A stretch of DNA of 64,000 nt from the NCBI RefSeq assembly GCF_003315135.1, contig NZ_QNRK01000009.1, positions 128,816 through 192,815 of the forward strand, written 5' to 3'. Below are positions 28,950-37,473 of the stretch, piece after piece. The stretch comes from Roseiarcus fermentans. Lineage in GTDB: Bacteria; Pseudomonadota; Alphaproteobacteria; Rhizobiales; Beijerinckiaceae. The position numbers and the translations under genes are program-made. Every line of letters begins with the position of its first letter. The first letter of the stretch is position 1. Below the pieces are notes generated by a model. That model had not been told where the DNA came from. It saw only the letters and a list, made by a program, of their open reading frames with translations, and searched no databases.

Positions 28950-29117
28950 CGGGAGGGCGTCTCGCCGCGGAACAATGCGGCTCGGCCATCGTCGCCTCCG
29001 AACCATGCTTTGATAAACTCCCCGAAGGCCTCGGAGATCACCTTTCGGTTTCCGTGCGGAAAACGTCTTCCGCCGGCTGATCTCGTTGAAATGGTCCTGA
29101 ATCAAAATCGGGTTCAT
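28950..29117 (-). pseudogene. possible remnant of an unknown gene
   Basis: Two minus-strand frames look protein-like and join at a putative frameshift near 29040: first ILIQDHFNEISRRKTFS, then ISEAFGEFIKAWFGGDDG. Together they resemble the N-terminus of a larger enzyme, perhaps of restriction type, but nothing follows. The identification is weak. Confidence 0.25.
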
Positions 29118-29546
29118 GAATCGCGCTCCGGCTGTGAGTTAGCCGGGTTGCGCTCTGTGGGGCAGCGGTCTCGCGCCGGCCTAAGGCCCGCGCCCGGCAA
29201 TTCCTTGCCAACCTCGCAAACATGTTCTACCTTTGTTCCATCGAGACGTCATCGAGGCCGCCCGTGGTTGAAGTCCGCCGCTCGCCCAAGGGCCTTGTCC
29301 GCAAACACTCGGAAGTGCGCAGCCTCATTGTCCGGCGCGCGCCCGAGCCGAACGGCGCGTTCGCCGCGGCGCGCAACGGCGAGCACCACCAGGTCGGCGC
29401 CGTGCGCGGAACCAAAACGCGCCGCAAGACTCTGAAAAGTCTCGTTTCCGGAGCCGAACCCGCCTCAGGGCGCGCGCCCGAGGCGACGGGCGGGCTCGTC
29501 GCGGCGCGCAACGGCCGTCACCCCCCGCGCGGCGCCGTGCGCGGAA

Positions 29547-29793
29547 GTAACTCCCAATCCCGTCATTGCGAGGAGCAACCCCCGGGTCGAAGAGCCCGGG
29601 GGGACGAAGCAATCCATGCCGCCGCTTGCTTCCTGCGGAAAAAATCGCTCCGTCTTCTGCTCGCAACGAAGGGCGGCGGGACGACCAGAGGGCGCGACAG
29701 CGGCCCAGCGGTCCTGGATCGCTTCCCCCCGGGCTCTTCGACCCGGGGGTCGCTCGCGATGACGGCGCTGTTCGCTGCCGGCTTGGGAGTTAC
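29547..29793 (+). repeat. palindromic interspersed element, copy 1
   Basis: A 247-bp element with inverted ends GTAACTCCCAA (29547-29557) and TTGGGAGTTAC (29783-29793). Just inside are GTCATTGCGAGGAGC and its inverted, slightly diverged partner. A second inner inverted pair (CCCGGGTCGAAGAGCCCGGG and its complement) follows. It has no coding capacity. Copies 2 and 3 are at 40.2 and 40.6 kb. Confidence 0.85.
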
Positions 29794-29950
29794 ACGCGGA
29801 ACCGAAACGCGCCGCAAGCGTCTGAAAAGTCTGGTTTCCGGAGCCGAACCCGTCTCCGGGCGCGTGCCGGGGCGACGGGCGCGTTCATCGCGCCCCGCAA
29901 CGACCATCCCGGCTCGACGGGCGGCGTGCGCGGACGGAACACACAGGCCG

Positions 29951-30094
29951 CCGTCATCGCGAGGAGCGAAGCGACGTGGTGATCCAGGGGGACGCGGCCG
30001 AGGTCTGCCGTATGCCGGGCGTCGCCGCGCTTCACCGTCGGCGCAGGCGGCGCCTGGATCGCCGCGTCGCCCTTCGGGCTCCTCGCGAGGACGG
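29951..30094 (+). repeat. palindromic interspersed element, short copy 4
   Basis: Begins CCGTCATCGCGAGGAGCGA and ends CTCCTCGCGAGGACGG, the inner inverted pair of the element family, with CGATCCAGG/CCTGGATCG just inside. The outer CTCCCAA ends are missing. It is a diverged or partial copy. Confidence 0.7.
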
Positions 30095-30311
30095 CGGGAA
30101 GCGTCGTCGCCCCCGCCTCGGCGTCGACGACCGCCCGTCCTTCCCGAGGCGCGCCGAGGCCTGGGCGTTGCGCGCGGAACCGAAACGCGCCGCAAGCGTC
30201 TGGAAAGTCTCGTTTCCGGAGGCGAACCCGTCTCCGCGCGCGGCGGCCGCTTCCCGAAACGCCGACGAATTCCCCCGGTGCGAATGGCTGCATTCGGTCG
30301 GGCGGACGGTG

Positions 30312-30605
30312 TCAGACCATGTGCCGCAGCGCCCAGATGGCGGCGATCCCGACCGCCATGGTGGCGGGAACGCTGCGGGTCGCGACCGCCGCGGCCGCGG
30401 CGATCGCGCCGGCGGCCCATTCGCGCCAGCCCCCCGTCAGCATCGAGGTCGCGACCAGCGCCACGATCAGGCAGCCGGGCAGCGCGTCGAGCGCGCGCGC
30501 GAGGGGCCCATGCGCCGGGATCGCCTGCCCCGCCCATGCGCCGGCGAGCCGGATGGACAAGGTTCCGGCGGCGAGCGCCGCGATCAACAGCCAATGCTCG
30601 TCCAT
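30312..30605 (-). CDS. azlD: AzlD-family branched-chain amino acid exporter subunit
   Basis: A 97-residue, four-helix membrane protein of the AzlD family (LLIAALAAGTLSIRLAG ... LPGCLIVALVATSML ... AATRSVPATMAVGIAAIW), the small partner of AzlC in export of branched-chain amino acids. Its ATG overlaps the azlC stop by one nucleotide (TGATG), so the two are translated together. Confidence 0.88.
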   Translation of the reverse strand: MDEHWLLIAALAAGTLSIRLAGAWAGQAIPAHGPLARALDALPGCLIVALVATSMLTGGWREWAAGAIAAAAAVATRSVPATMAVGIAAIWALRHMV

Positions 30606-31294
30606 CACGCGCGCGCTCCCGCGGTCGCAGCGCCTATGAGGCCGCCGAGCGCCAGCATCCAGTGCGCCGGCGCCCCCGCGAGCTTCACCCCGGCGAACAC
30701 GACGGCGACCGATACGAACCACGGCAAGAGGTCGCTCCGGCCCCGCCACAGCGACCGGGCGATCGCGATGAAGGCGGCGGTGAAGGCGAAATCGATGCCG
30801 AGCCCCCTGGGATCGGGAATGGCCTCAGCGAACAGCCCCCCGGCCGTCGTCGATCCGCACCAGGCGGCCATCTGCGCGAGCCCGCCGCCGATCAGGTAGG
30901 CGTAGCCGACCCGCCGCCCGCGCGCGCGCCCGGCCAGCAGCAGCGCCCAGTTCTCGTCGGCCGCGAGATGCGCCCCGAACGCCGTCTGCCACCACGGCCG
31001 GCCAGCGAACACGTCGCGCAGCGAGGCGGTGATGAGCAGCAACCGCAGGTTGAGGATCAGGCCCGCGACCACCGACCCGGCGAAGCCGGCGCCCGCCAGC
31101 CATTGCTGGCTCATGATGATCTGCGAGCTGCCGGCATAGACGAGCGCGCCCATCGCGCCGATCTGAAGCGGCGAAAAGCCGGCCTGCGCCGCGAGCAGCC
31201 CGAAGGCGAGGCCATAGACCGAAACGCCCGCCGCGAGCGGCAGGATGTCGCGCGCGCCAGCCCAGAAGCCGTCGCCGGATTGCTCTGTGCGCAT
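30605..31294 (-). CDS. azlC: AzlC-family branched-chain amino acid exporter subunit
   Basis: A 229-residue membrane protein with the AzlC signatures LPLAAGVSVYGLAFGLLA, GALVYAGSSQIIM and NLRLLLITASL, then HLAADENWAL. With AzlD it forms a branched-chain amino acid export system. It is the upstream gene of the pair. The ATG at 31294 is accepted, and the short hydrophilic N-terminus is normal for the family. Confidence 0.92.
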   Translation of the reverse strand: MRTEQSGDGFWAGARDILPLAAGVSVYGLAFGLLAAQAGFSPLQIGAMGALVYAGSSQIIMSQQWLAGAGFAGSVVAGLILNLRLLLITASLRDVFAGRPWWQTAFGAHLAADENWALLLAGRARGRRVGYAYLIGGGLAQMAAWCGSTTAGGLFAEAIPDPRGLGIDFAFTAAFIAIARSLWRGRSDLLPWFVSVAVVFAGVKLAGAPAHWMLALGGLIGAATAGARA

Positions 31295-31365
31295 GAGGGA
31301 ACCCCGGTCGGAGGTCGGGACGGCCTACAGGCGCGCCGGCCCCGCCGTCAACGGCGGCCCAGGGC

Positions 31366-32361
31366 TCACCCGCCGCGCGCCGGCGCCCGCCAGGATCGCG
31401 CCGAAAACAGCGCCAGCGACGCCACGATCAGCGCCAGGCCGAGGAAGAACCGGCCGTCGAAGGCGAAGCGCAGATCGGGAATCCAGCGCACCAGCACGAA
31501 GGAAACGAGCGCGGTCAGCGCCGGCACGAGGTTGAGGAACATCGACACGAAGCCGTTGTCGCCGCCGGTCGCCGTCAGCGCGATCTGGAACACGATCCGG
31601 CCGACCGAGGCGGCCACGATCGTGCCCGCGAACATCAGCGCGACCGCCGGGGCCGCTCCGTCGAAGCCGAGTTCCGAGCGACGGTAGAGAAACACGAGGG
31701 TCGCCGGGATCAGGAGCACGTTGGCGAACAGAAAGTTCGCCGCCACTGCGGCGGCCTCGTCGTATTTCGCGAACCATCGGGCCATCAGGGTGCCGCCGAG
31801 CGCGGTGCAGACCGGAACCGGCAGCGCGTAGATCCAGCTGCCGCGAAACAGGCTCTGGACGAGCGCGTCCCACGTCTGCTGGTCGGCGGCCGAGACCTGG
31901 CTCCAGGCGACCATCATCGCCCCGAGGAAGGCGCCGAGGAAGCAGGAGAAGAACACCGCCGGCGACACCGGGATCGGAACGCCGGAGATCGCCAGCGCCA
32001 CCAGCGCCGCCCAGAACGGCAGAAGGTTCAGGACCGCCGAGACGATGATCGGGTTGGCGTCGCTCAGTCCGACATTGTAGAGCAGCAGGCCGCTCAGCCC
32101 GACCGCGAATATAACCGCGAGCCTGGCGTAGTTTTCCGGCTCGGCCAGCAGGGCGAGGAGATCGCGGCGGCTCGCGGCCCGAAATGTCACCAGCGGGATC
32201 GACACGAACAGCGCGATCTGCGTCAGGCAGACGAACTGCACCGTGGACAGCCCGTGGGCCGCCGGAAAGCTGAACGGCTCCTGCACCGCATACAGCATCG
32301 CGGTGACGAGGGCGTAGAGCGTCCCGATCCTGTAGTCGGTCGAAAGTTCAGATCGGCGCAT
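31366..32361 (-). CDS. EamA/DMT-family membrane transporter
   Basis: A 331-residue protein of the drug/metabolite transporter superfamily, with about ten membrane helices in two EamA halves (first from TLYALVTAMLYAVQEPFSF, second from GSWIYALPVPVCTALGG). The substrate is unknown. ATG 32361 with AGAGA upstream is preferred to ATG 32385. It is divergent from the ArsR gene, whose operators at 32466-32520 lie in the shared region and might also affect it. Confidence 0.85.
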   Translation of the reverse strand: MRRSELSTDYRIGTLYALVTAMLYAVQEPFSFPAAHGLSTVQFVCLTQIALFVSIPLVTFRAASRRDLLALLAEPENYARLAVIFAVGLSGLLLYNVGLSDANPIIVSAVLNLLPFWAALVALAISGVPIPVSPAVFFSCFLGAFLGAMMVAWSQVSAADQQTWDALVQSLFRGSWIYALPVPVCTALGGTLMARWFAKYDEAAAVAANFLFANVLLIPATLVFLYRRSELGFDGAAPAVALMFAGTIVAASVGRIVFQIALTATGGDNGFVSMFLNLVPALTALVSFVLVRWIPDLRFAFDGRFFLGLALIVASLALFSARSWRAPARGG

Positions 32362-32465
32362 GGGTCTCTGGCTCGCTCGGGGCATCGCGGCCGCATCGCG
32401 CTGTCAGCGAAACGCGGAGCCGGGCGCTGCGGATCAGGGGCAGGGCAAAAAGAGCGCGCCGCTAT

Positions 32466-32481
32466 TCAACCAAATGGTTGA
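32466..32481. promoter_or_regulatory. ArsR operator candidate, distal
   Basis: TCAACCA-AA-TGGTTGA, an almost perfect 16-bp palindrome with 7-bp arms, located 32 nt before the ArsR start codon. A second, diverged copy overlaps that start codon. Confidence 0.7.
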
Positions 32482-32504
32482 CTCACGCGTGCGCGGCGCT
32501 AGGT

Positions 32505-32520
32505 TAAACCAGATGGTTGA
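32505..32520. promoter_or_regulatory. ArsR operator candidate, overlapping the start codon
   Basis: TAAACCA-GA-TGGTTGA matches the distal site at 14 of 16 positions, 39 nt away. The ATG start codon of the ArsR gene lies inside it, which would give tight autorepression. Confidence 0.65.
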
Positions 32521-32854
32521 ATTAAACGATCCCAATCTCGACGCCGTCTTTCACGCACTCAGCGACCCCACCCGTCGCGAAATGCTGCGCGCGCTGTCGG
32601 AGGGCGAGCGGACGGTGACGGAACTCGCGGAGCCTTTCTCGATGTCGCTCGCCGCCGCCTCGAAGCACGTCAAGGCGCTGGAGAACGCGGGTCTGCTTTG
32701 TCGCGAGATCCGCGGGCGCACCCACATCTGCCGGCTCGATCCCGGGCCGCTCGCGAGCGCGCAGCAATGGCTCGCCGTCTACGCGCGGTTCTGGACCCCG
32801 AGGCTCGACGCGCTCGAACGTCTGCTCCGCGAGGAGGACGACGCCAAGCCCTGA
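32513..32854 (+). CDS. ArsR-family transcriptional repressor
   Basis: A 113-residue winged-helix regulator (LDAVFHALSDPTRREML, AEPFSMSLAAASKHVKAL, then GLLCREIRGRTHICRL). It has no metal-binding cysteine pattern. It is of the type paired with SRPBCC/AHSA1 proteins, and that gene lies 28 nt downstream. Two copies of an inverted repeat sit upstream and over the start. The frame is open upstream, including another ATG at 32474 that lies in the distal operator, so the start could be there. Confidence 0.88.
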   Translation: MVELNDPNLDAVFHALSDPTRREMLRALSEGERTVTELAEPFSMSLAAASKHVKALENAGLLCREIRGRTHICRLDPGPLASAQQWLAVYARFWTPRLDALERLLREEDDAKP

Positions 32855-32882
32855 TTTGCCGACCGAAACCAAGGAGGAACCC

Positions 32883-33416
32883 ATGACCGACGCCGCCGCC
32901 CTCGACCTTTACGGCGCGCTGACCGAACCCGCCACGCTGACCATCCGACGGCTCCTGCCCGCCCCGATCGAGCGCGTCTGGGCCTATCTCACCGACGATT
33001 CGCTGCGTCGCCGCTGGCTTGCGGCGGGCGTGATGGAGCCGAGGGTCGGCGCGCCGTTCGAGTTCGTCTGGCGCAACGACGAGTTGACGACCCCGTCGGG
33101 CGCGCGGCCGGAAGGCTATTCCGAGGAACATCGGATGCAGGGCCGGATCACCGCCTGCGATCCGCCCCGCCGGCTGGCGTTCGAGTGGCCGGGCGCCGGC
33201 CATGTCGCATTCGAGCTCGAGGGGAACGGCCAACGCACGCTGCTGACCGTTATCCATAGCCGCCTTCCCGACCGCAAGACGACGCTCGGCGTCAGCGCCG
33301 GCTGGCACGCCCATCTCGACCTCCTCGCAGTCCGGATCGCCGGCGGCGAGGCGCGGCCGTTCTGGGACGAGATGGTCCGTCTGCGGACGGACTACGAGCG
33401 GCAGCTGCCGGCCTGA
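32883..33416 (+). CDS. SRPBCC (AHSA1/START-like) domain protein
   Basis: A 177-residue protein of the AHSA1 family: RLLPAPIERVWAYLTDDSLRRRWL at the start, EEHRMQGRITACDPPRRLAFEW in the middle, and GWHAHLDLLA near the end. It forms a ligand-binding helix-grip fold of unknown ligand. A strong RBS AAGGAGG precedes the ATG. It is the second gene of the ArsR operon, a common pairing in actinobacteria and proteobacteria. Confidence 0.9.
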   Translation: MTDAAALDLYGALTEPATLTIRRLLPAPIERVWAYLTDDSLRRRWLAAGVMEPRVGAPFEFVWRNDELTTPSGARPEGYSEEHRMQGRITACDPPRRLAFEWPGAGHVAFELEGNGQRTLLTVIHSRLPDRKTTLGVSAGWHAHLDLLAVRIAGGEARPFWDEMVRLRTDYERQLPA

Positions 33417-33904
33417 CCGGCGGCCGTCGTCCGCGCTCGCCGCACGCGGCGACAGGCGCGTCGGCGTTTCTTCCCGCCGGCGCGCCAGTCGCCTTTGGCT
33501 CGCAAGGCCGGCAAGTCCATGGCAGGACCGAGTCCCCTGCGCGCTGGCTGGTCGTCGCCGCCGGCGGCTTTTTGGGCTGCGTCGCGATCGGAGCGACTTC
33601 GCGTTGCCCCCGCCCTGCCGCCGATCGTGCGTGAGACCAGCTGGTCGATGACGGGCGTCGCGGTGAGCGCCACGACCGTCGCCCTTCTCGCCATCGCCTT
33701 CGCCAGCAGGACCCGGGGGTCGCTCCCGGGCGGAGCAACCCGATTCGACCCCATCATCACGGTCATGGGTGAGATTCTCATCGCCGCCTCGAGCGCTGGG
33801 CGCGGCAGGAAGCCTCCCCGCAGGATCGGATCCCGAAGTCGTCCCGGCGCCCCTGATTTCCCCGTGAGTTATCGTCGTTGACCTTTCTTTCGCAAAAGCT
33901 AAAC
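33417..33904. other. 488-nt stretch with no confident gene
   Basis: Frames exist on both strands but none shows a family, a signal peptide or a clear RBS. A short AT-rich patch just before 33905 may be the promoter of the small PEP-CTERM-like gene. Confidence 0.5.
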
Positions 33905-34159
33905 ATGGAAAACTATGGGGGGAAGGGCGTTCTACTCGCGGCGGCGTCGGTCGCGGCGTGGCTGCCGGGATCGGTCGGCGCGAAGCCGGCAGGGTTCTTT
34001 ATGACGCCCGCTGTCGCAGGCGGCGCCAAGACGAACACCCTGGCCTTGCAGATCAATGGGCCCGAGACGGCCACCTGGGCCATGATGAGCCTCGGTTTCG
34101 CGGCGCTCGGTTTTGCCGGCTTCCACAGTGCCCATTCGGCTCGCGCAATCCCAGTGTGA
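33905..34159 (+). CDS. very short PEP-CTERM-like protein
   Basis: An 84-residue protein. The signal peptide is at about residues 1-35 (GVLLAAASVAAWLPGSVGA), then only some 17 residues of linker follow. The C-terminal tail PETATWAMMSLGFAALGFAG plus a basic end is the alphaproteobacterial PEP-CTERM variant (PExxTWAMM). A full-length member normally has a large middle domain, so this is either a miniature exported protein or the product of an internal deletion. Confidence 0.6.
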   Translation: MENYGGKGVLLAAASVAAWLPGSVGAKPAGFFMTPAVAGGAKTNTLALQINGPETATWAMMSLGFAALGFAGFHSAHSARAIPV

Positions 34160-34658
34160 CGCGCACGCAACGACCGAAGCGACGGGGCATCTCCAGACGC
34201 GATCAGAGTGCACAATCATCCGGTGATGCATCTGATGGCGCATCCCGGAGGTCATGACGCCGAAAAAGCCGAGGCCGCCGAGTTTGGCTGCATACTTGGC
34301 CAGAGGCCGTTCATCGTCGCCGCATGCGCCAGGACCATGCGGCGGATCGAGTCCGCCGCCGGCCCGTCGTCGGCGGTCGCGTCCAAGCGGGCGCCGCCGT
34401 CGACGTGACGGCATTCATGTCGACCAGGCGCTGGCGCGGCGCGTCGATATTGACCTTCGACCCCTCGGTGTCCGGGTTCGCCGCGAAGGCGCCCCTATCC
34501 GGCTTCGGCGCGCGGCGCCGGCGCGAGCGCGCCCATCGCGGCTCCCGTGCGCGCGTGCGCCTCGCCCCGAATCGTCGGCGCCGCCTCTTCGGCCAGCGCG
34601 GCGGCCGGCGTGAGGCCGGCGACGAGGACGCGAATCATCGACGGATCCTTTCGCTCCC
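34160..34658. other. 500-nt stretch, at most one tiny gene
   Basis: No convincing gene except a possible 47-codon frame on the minus strand (34495-34638). The rest of the sequence shows nothing recognisable. Confidence 0.45.
34495..34638 (-). CDS. possible small exported peptide
   Basis: A 47-residue frame that starts MIRVLVAGLTPAAALAEEAA, a plausible signal peptide, after AAAGGA 8 nt upstream. The rest is Ala/Arg-rich. It could be a tiny secreted peptide or the truncated start of a lost gene. Weak evidence. Confidence 0.3.
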   Translation of the reverse strand: MIRVLVAGLTPAAALAEEAAPTIRGEAHARTGAAMGALAPAPRAEAG

Positions 34659-35708
34659 TCACCCGCCATCGACCAGTTCGAGCCGTCTCCTCCACTTGAC
34701 CCGGGCGAGCTTGCCGCGGCTGATCTCGATGTTGTCGAGAAACTGCCGCGCGCTTTCCTTCCAGGTGTAGCGCAGGGAGTATTCCCGCGCCGCTTGCGGC
34801 GGAATCTCGAGCGCTCCGAGGCAGGCGGCGCGCAGATCCTCGTCGAGCACCCCCGCGTCGGGTCCGACGACGTCGATGGGGCCGGGAACCGGAAACGCGG
34901 CGACCGGCAGCCCGCTCGCCATCGCCTCGATCAGGACGATGCCGAACGTATCGGTGCGGGACGGGAAGACGAACACGTCGGCGCTGGCGTAGACCTCGGC
35001 CAGCGCCTCGCCATGCCGGGCGCCGAGGAAATGCGCGCGCGGAAAGCGGCGCTGCAGCGCCGCCCGGGCCGGCCCGTCGCCGACGATCACCGTCGAGCCC
35101 GGCAGGTCGAGGCTGAGCAACGCCTCGAGATTCTTCTCCACCGCGACCCGGCCGACGCAGAGAAAGATCGGCCGCGGCAGATCGAGGCCGACGTCGCCGC
35201 GCGGCCGGAACAGGTCGTGATCGACGCCGCGGCTCCACAGGCGAACGCGCTCGAAGCCGCGCCGTTTCAGGTCCTCGCCGATCGTCGGAGTGGGCGCCAT
35301 CACGGCCGCGGCGGGCGCATGGAAGCGGCGCAGGCCGGCGTAGGTCAGCCGCTCGGGAAAGCCGGTGCGGGCGGAAATGTATTCGGGATAGCGCGTGTGA
35401 TAGCTGGTGGTGAAGATGCGCCGGACCTTCAGGCAATGGCGGCGCGTCAGCCAGCCGATCGGGCCTTCGGTGGCGATGTGGATGTGGTCCGGCGCCGCCG
35501 CCTCGATGCGGCGGCTGATGTGCGACGGCGTCGTGATGGCGAGGCGGATGTCCGGATAGGTCGGCATCGGCGCAGTCCACATCCCCTGCGGGGTGATGAA
35601 CTCGAATTCCGCGCCAAACTCGGCCGCGGCCCTGGTCATCCGCTCCAAGGTCGAGACGACGCCGTTGACTTGCGGCCGCCACGCGTCGGTCGCAATGAGA
35701 ATGCGCAT
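34659..35708 (-). CDS. glycosyltransferase family 4-type protein
   Basis: A 349-residue GT-B glycosyltransferase (MRILIATDAWRPQVNGVVST at the start, DHIHIATEGPIGW, SYHTRYPEYISART, then FGIVLIEAMASGLPV with the donor-binding E-x7-E). The pattern matches GDP-mannose- or UDP-sugar-dependent lipid/mannosyl transferases of the MgtA-like group. It starts 1 nt after the stop of the phosphoesterase gene, so the two are coupled and probably act on the same glycolipid. The acceptor is unknown. Confidence 0.88.
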   Translation of the reverse strand: MRILIATDAWRPQVNGVVSTLERMTRAAAEFGAEFEFITPQGMWTAPMPTYPDIRLAITTPSHISRRIEAAAPDHIHIATEGPIGWLTRRHCLKVRRIFTTSYHTRYPEYISARTGFPERLTYAGLRRFHAPAAAVMAPTPTIGEDLKRRGFERVRLWSRGVDHDLFRPRGDVGLDLPRPIFLCVGRVAVEKNLEALLSLDLPGSTVIVGDGPARAALQRRFPRAHFLGARHGEALAEVYASADVFVFPSRTDTFGIVLIEAMASGLPVAAFPVPGPIDVVGPDAGVLDEDLRAACLGALEIPPQAAREYSLRYTWKESARQFLDNIEISRGKLARVKWRRRLELVDGG

Positions 35709-35709
35709 G

Positions 35710-36534
35710 TTATGCCGCTTCCGCCTCGACCTCTTTCGCCTCGTCTTCGAACGGCGCATTGTCCTCAGGCGCGAGCGTCTTCAGCTCGACCGGCCAGCGC
35801 ATCACTTCGAGCCGCCCGTCGAAATGCTCGACCACCAGGGAGCAGGATTCCACGAAGTCGCCCGTATTCACGTAGGTTATCCCGTCGATTTCGCGGATCG
35901 CCGCGTGGTGGATGTGCCCGCAGACGACACCGTCGACTCCGCGCCGCTTCGCCTCGCCGGCCAGCTCGCTTTCGAACGAGCCGATGAAATTGACTGCTTC
36001 CTTGACCTTGAGCTTCGCCCAGGCCGAAAACGACCAGTACGGAAGCCCCACCGCCCGCCGCGCCGTATTGAAGTGCGTGTTGACGAACAGCGCCGTTTCA
36101 TAGGCCCAGTCGCCGAAAAAAGCGAGCCACTTCGAGTGGCGCACCACCACGTCGAACTCGTCGCCGTGCATCACGAGGTAGCGCTTGCCGTCGGCCGCGA
36201 GGTGGATCGCATGTCGCTTGATCTTGATGCCGCCAAAGCTCAGGCCGAGGAACTGGCGCGCGAATTCGTCGTGATTGCCGGGCACGAACACGATCCTGGC
36301 GCCGCGCCGCACCTTGCGCAGGAGCTTCTGCACCACGTCGTTGTGCTGCTGCGGCCAGTACCAGCCCGAACGCAGCCGCCACCCGTCGATGATGTCGCCG
36401 ACGAGGTAAATCGTATCGGCCTCGACATGCCGGAGCACGTCGAGAATGAGATGCGCCTGGCAGCCGCGCGTGCCGAGATGAAGATCCGACAGGAACAGCG
36501 TGCGATAGCGATGGCTTCCGAGCTGCTTGGACAC
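35710..36534 (-). CDS. calcineurin-like phosphoesterase, LpxH-related
   Basis: A 274-residue metallophosphoesterase with all family motifs in order: SDLHLGTRG, GDIIDGW, GNHDEFA, a central MHGDEFD, and GHIHHAAI. Annotation relatives are called UDP-2,3-diacylglucosamine diphosphatase-like, but this group is distinct from true LpxH and usually sits beside a glycosyltransferase, as here (1-nt spacing). A role in membrane lipid or glycolipid metabolism is likely. The C-terminus is acidic. Confidence 0.88.
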   Translation of the reverse strand: MSKQLGSHRYRTLFLSDLHLGTRGCQAHLILDVLRHVEADTIYLVGDIIDGWRLRSGWYWPQQHNDVVQKLLRKVRRGARIVFVPGNHDEFARQFLGLSFGGIKIKRHAIHLAADGKRYLVMHGDEFDVVVRHSKWLAFFGDWAYETALFVNTHFNTARRAVGLPYWSFSAWAKLKVKEAVNFIGSFESELAGEAKRRGVDGVVCGHIHHAAIREIDGITYVNTGDFVESCSLVVEHFDGRLEVMRWPVELKTLAPEDNAPFEDEAKEVEAEAA

Positions 36535-36667
36535 GCCGGCCCTCTCGCATTAAGACCCTGATTTGAAAATCTCTGCGCAGATTCTCGTGTCGCTTCGATG
36601 ACGCGGAGCGCGCGGGTCGAACCGTCCGCGGTCCTGAATCCGACCCCGCGATGGATTGGAGGGCGAT

Positions 36668-37447
36668 ATGGATCTCGGTATTTCCGGCCGCAAGGCCATC
36701 GTGTGCGCCTCGAGCAAGGGGCTCGGACGCGCCGCGGCGATCGCGCTCGCCGAGGCCGGGTGCACGCTCGCGCTCAATGGCCGCGACCCCGAGACGCTCG
36801 CCGCGACGGCGCGCGAGATCCGCGCGCGCTTCGGCGTGACGGTGGACGAGATTGCCGGCGACCTCGACGATCCCGCGACCCGCGAGGCGCTGATCGCCGC
36901 GGCGCCGGAGGCCGACATTCTCATCAACAACAACGGCGGCCCGCCGTTCAAGGCGTTCGGCGCGATCACCCGCGGCGACATTCTCGCAGGGGTCGAAGCC
37001 AATATGCTGACCCCGATCGCGCTGGTGCAGGCGCTGCTTCCCGGCATGGCGGCGCGCAGGTTCGGGCGGATCGTCAACATCACCTCGGGATCGGTGCGCG
37101 CGCCGCTCGCCGGGCTCGACGTGTCGTCGGGCGCGCGCGCCGGCCTGACCGCCTTCCTCGCCTCCGCCGCCCGCGGCGCCGTGCGCGACAATGTGACGAT
37201 CAATTTTCTCCTTCCCGGCGCCTTCGCCACCGACCGGCAGCGGTCGGCGATCGCGCGGACCGCGGCTGAGCGCGGCGTGCCGTTCGAAACGGCGGAAGCC
37301 GACGCGGCGGCGCGCAGCCCGGCGCGGAGGTTCGGCGACCCGGCCGAGTTCGGCGCGCTGTGCGCGTTCCTGGCCAGCGCCCACGCGGGCTTCATCACCG
37401 GGCAGAACATCCTGATCGACGGCGGCGCCTTCCCGGGGACGTTCTAG
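36668..37447 (+). CDS. short-chain dehydrogenase/reductase with altered catalytic site
   Basis: A 259-residue Rossmann protein with the N-terminal cofactor motif ASSKGLGRA, the NNNGGPP segment, and the C-terminal GQNILIDGGAFPG of SDRs. The catalytic Ser region ITSGSVRAP is present. The usual YxxxK that should follow is replaced by SSGARAG, so neither the tyrosine nor the lysine is conserved. A known subgroup of FabG-like SDRs has this feature. The start ATG 36668 follows GGAGGG. Substrate is unknown. Confidence 0.85.
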   Translation: MDLGISGRKAIVCASSKGLGRAAAIALAEAGCTLALNGRDPETLAATAREIRARFGVTVDEIAGDLDDPATREALIAAAPEADILINNNGGPPFKAFGAITRGDILAGVEANMLTPIALVQALLPGMAARRFGRIVNITSGSVRAPLAGLDVSSGARAGLTAFLASAARGAVRDNVTINFLLPGAFATDRQRSAIARTAAERGVPFETAEADAAARSPARRFGDPAEFGALCAFLASAHAGFITGQNILIDGGAFPGTF

Positions 37448-37473
37448 AGCGGAAGATCCCGAGTTCGACCGTC

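Larger units (their letters stand above)
28925..30311. other. repeat-rich, gene-poor region
   Basis: Almost 1.4 kb without a credible intact gene. The left part (28935-29117) has a possible gene remnant on the minus strand. From about 29330 to 30240 it is made of diverged copies of two repeat types: the palindromic element (29547-29793 and 29951-30094) and a roughly 65-nt unit starting CGCGGAACC (29405, 29795, 30173). The reading frames here are by-products of the repeats. Confidence 0.7.

Noticed and set aside
29330..30240. CRISPR array
   Set aside because: The repeated units are long, diverged, about 380 nt apart and nested as inverted repeats. There are no short regular repeats with unique spacers and no cas genes.
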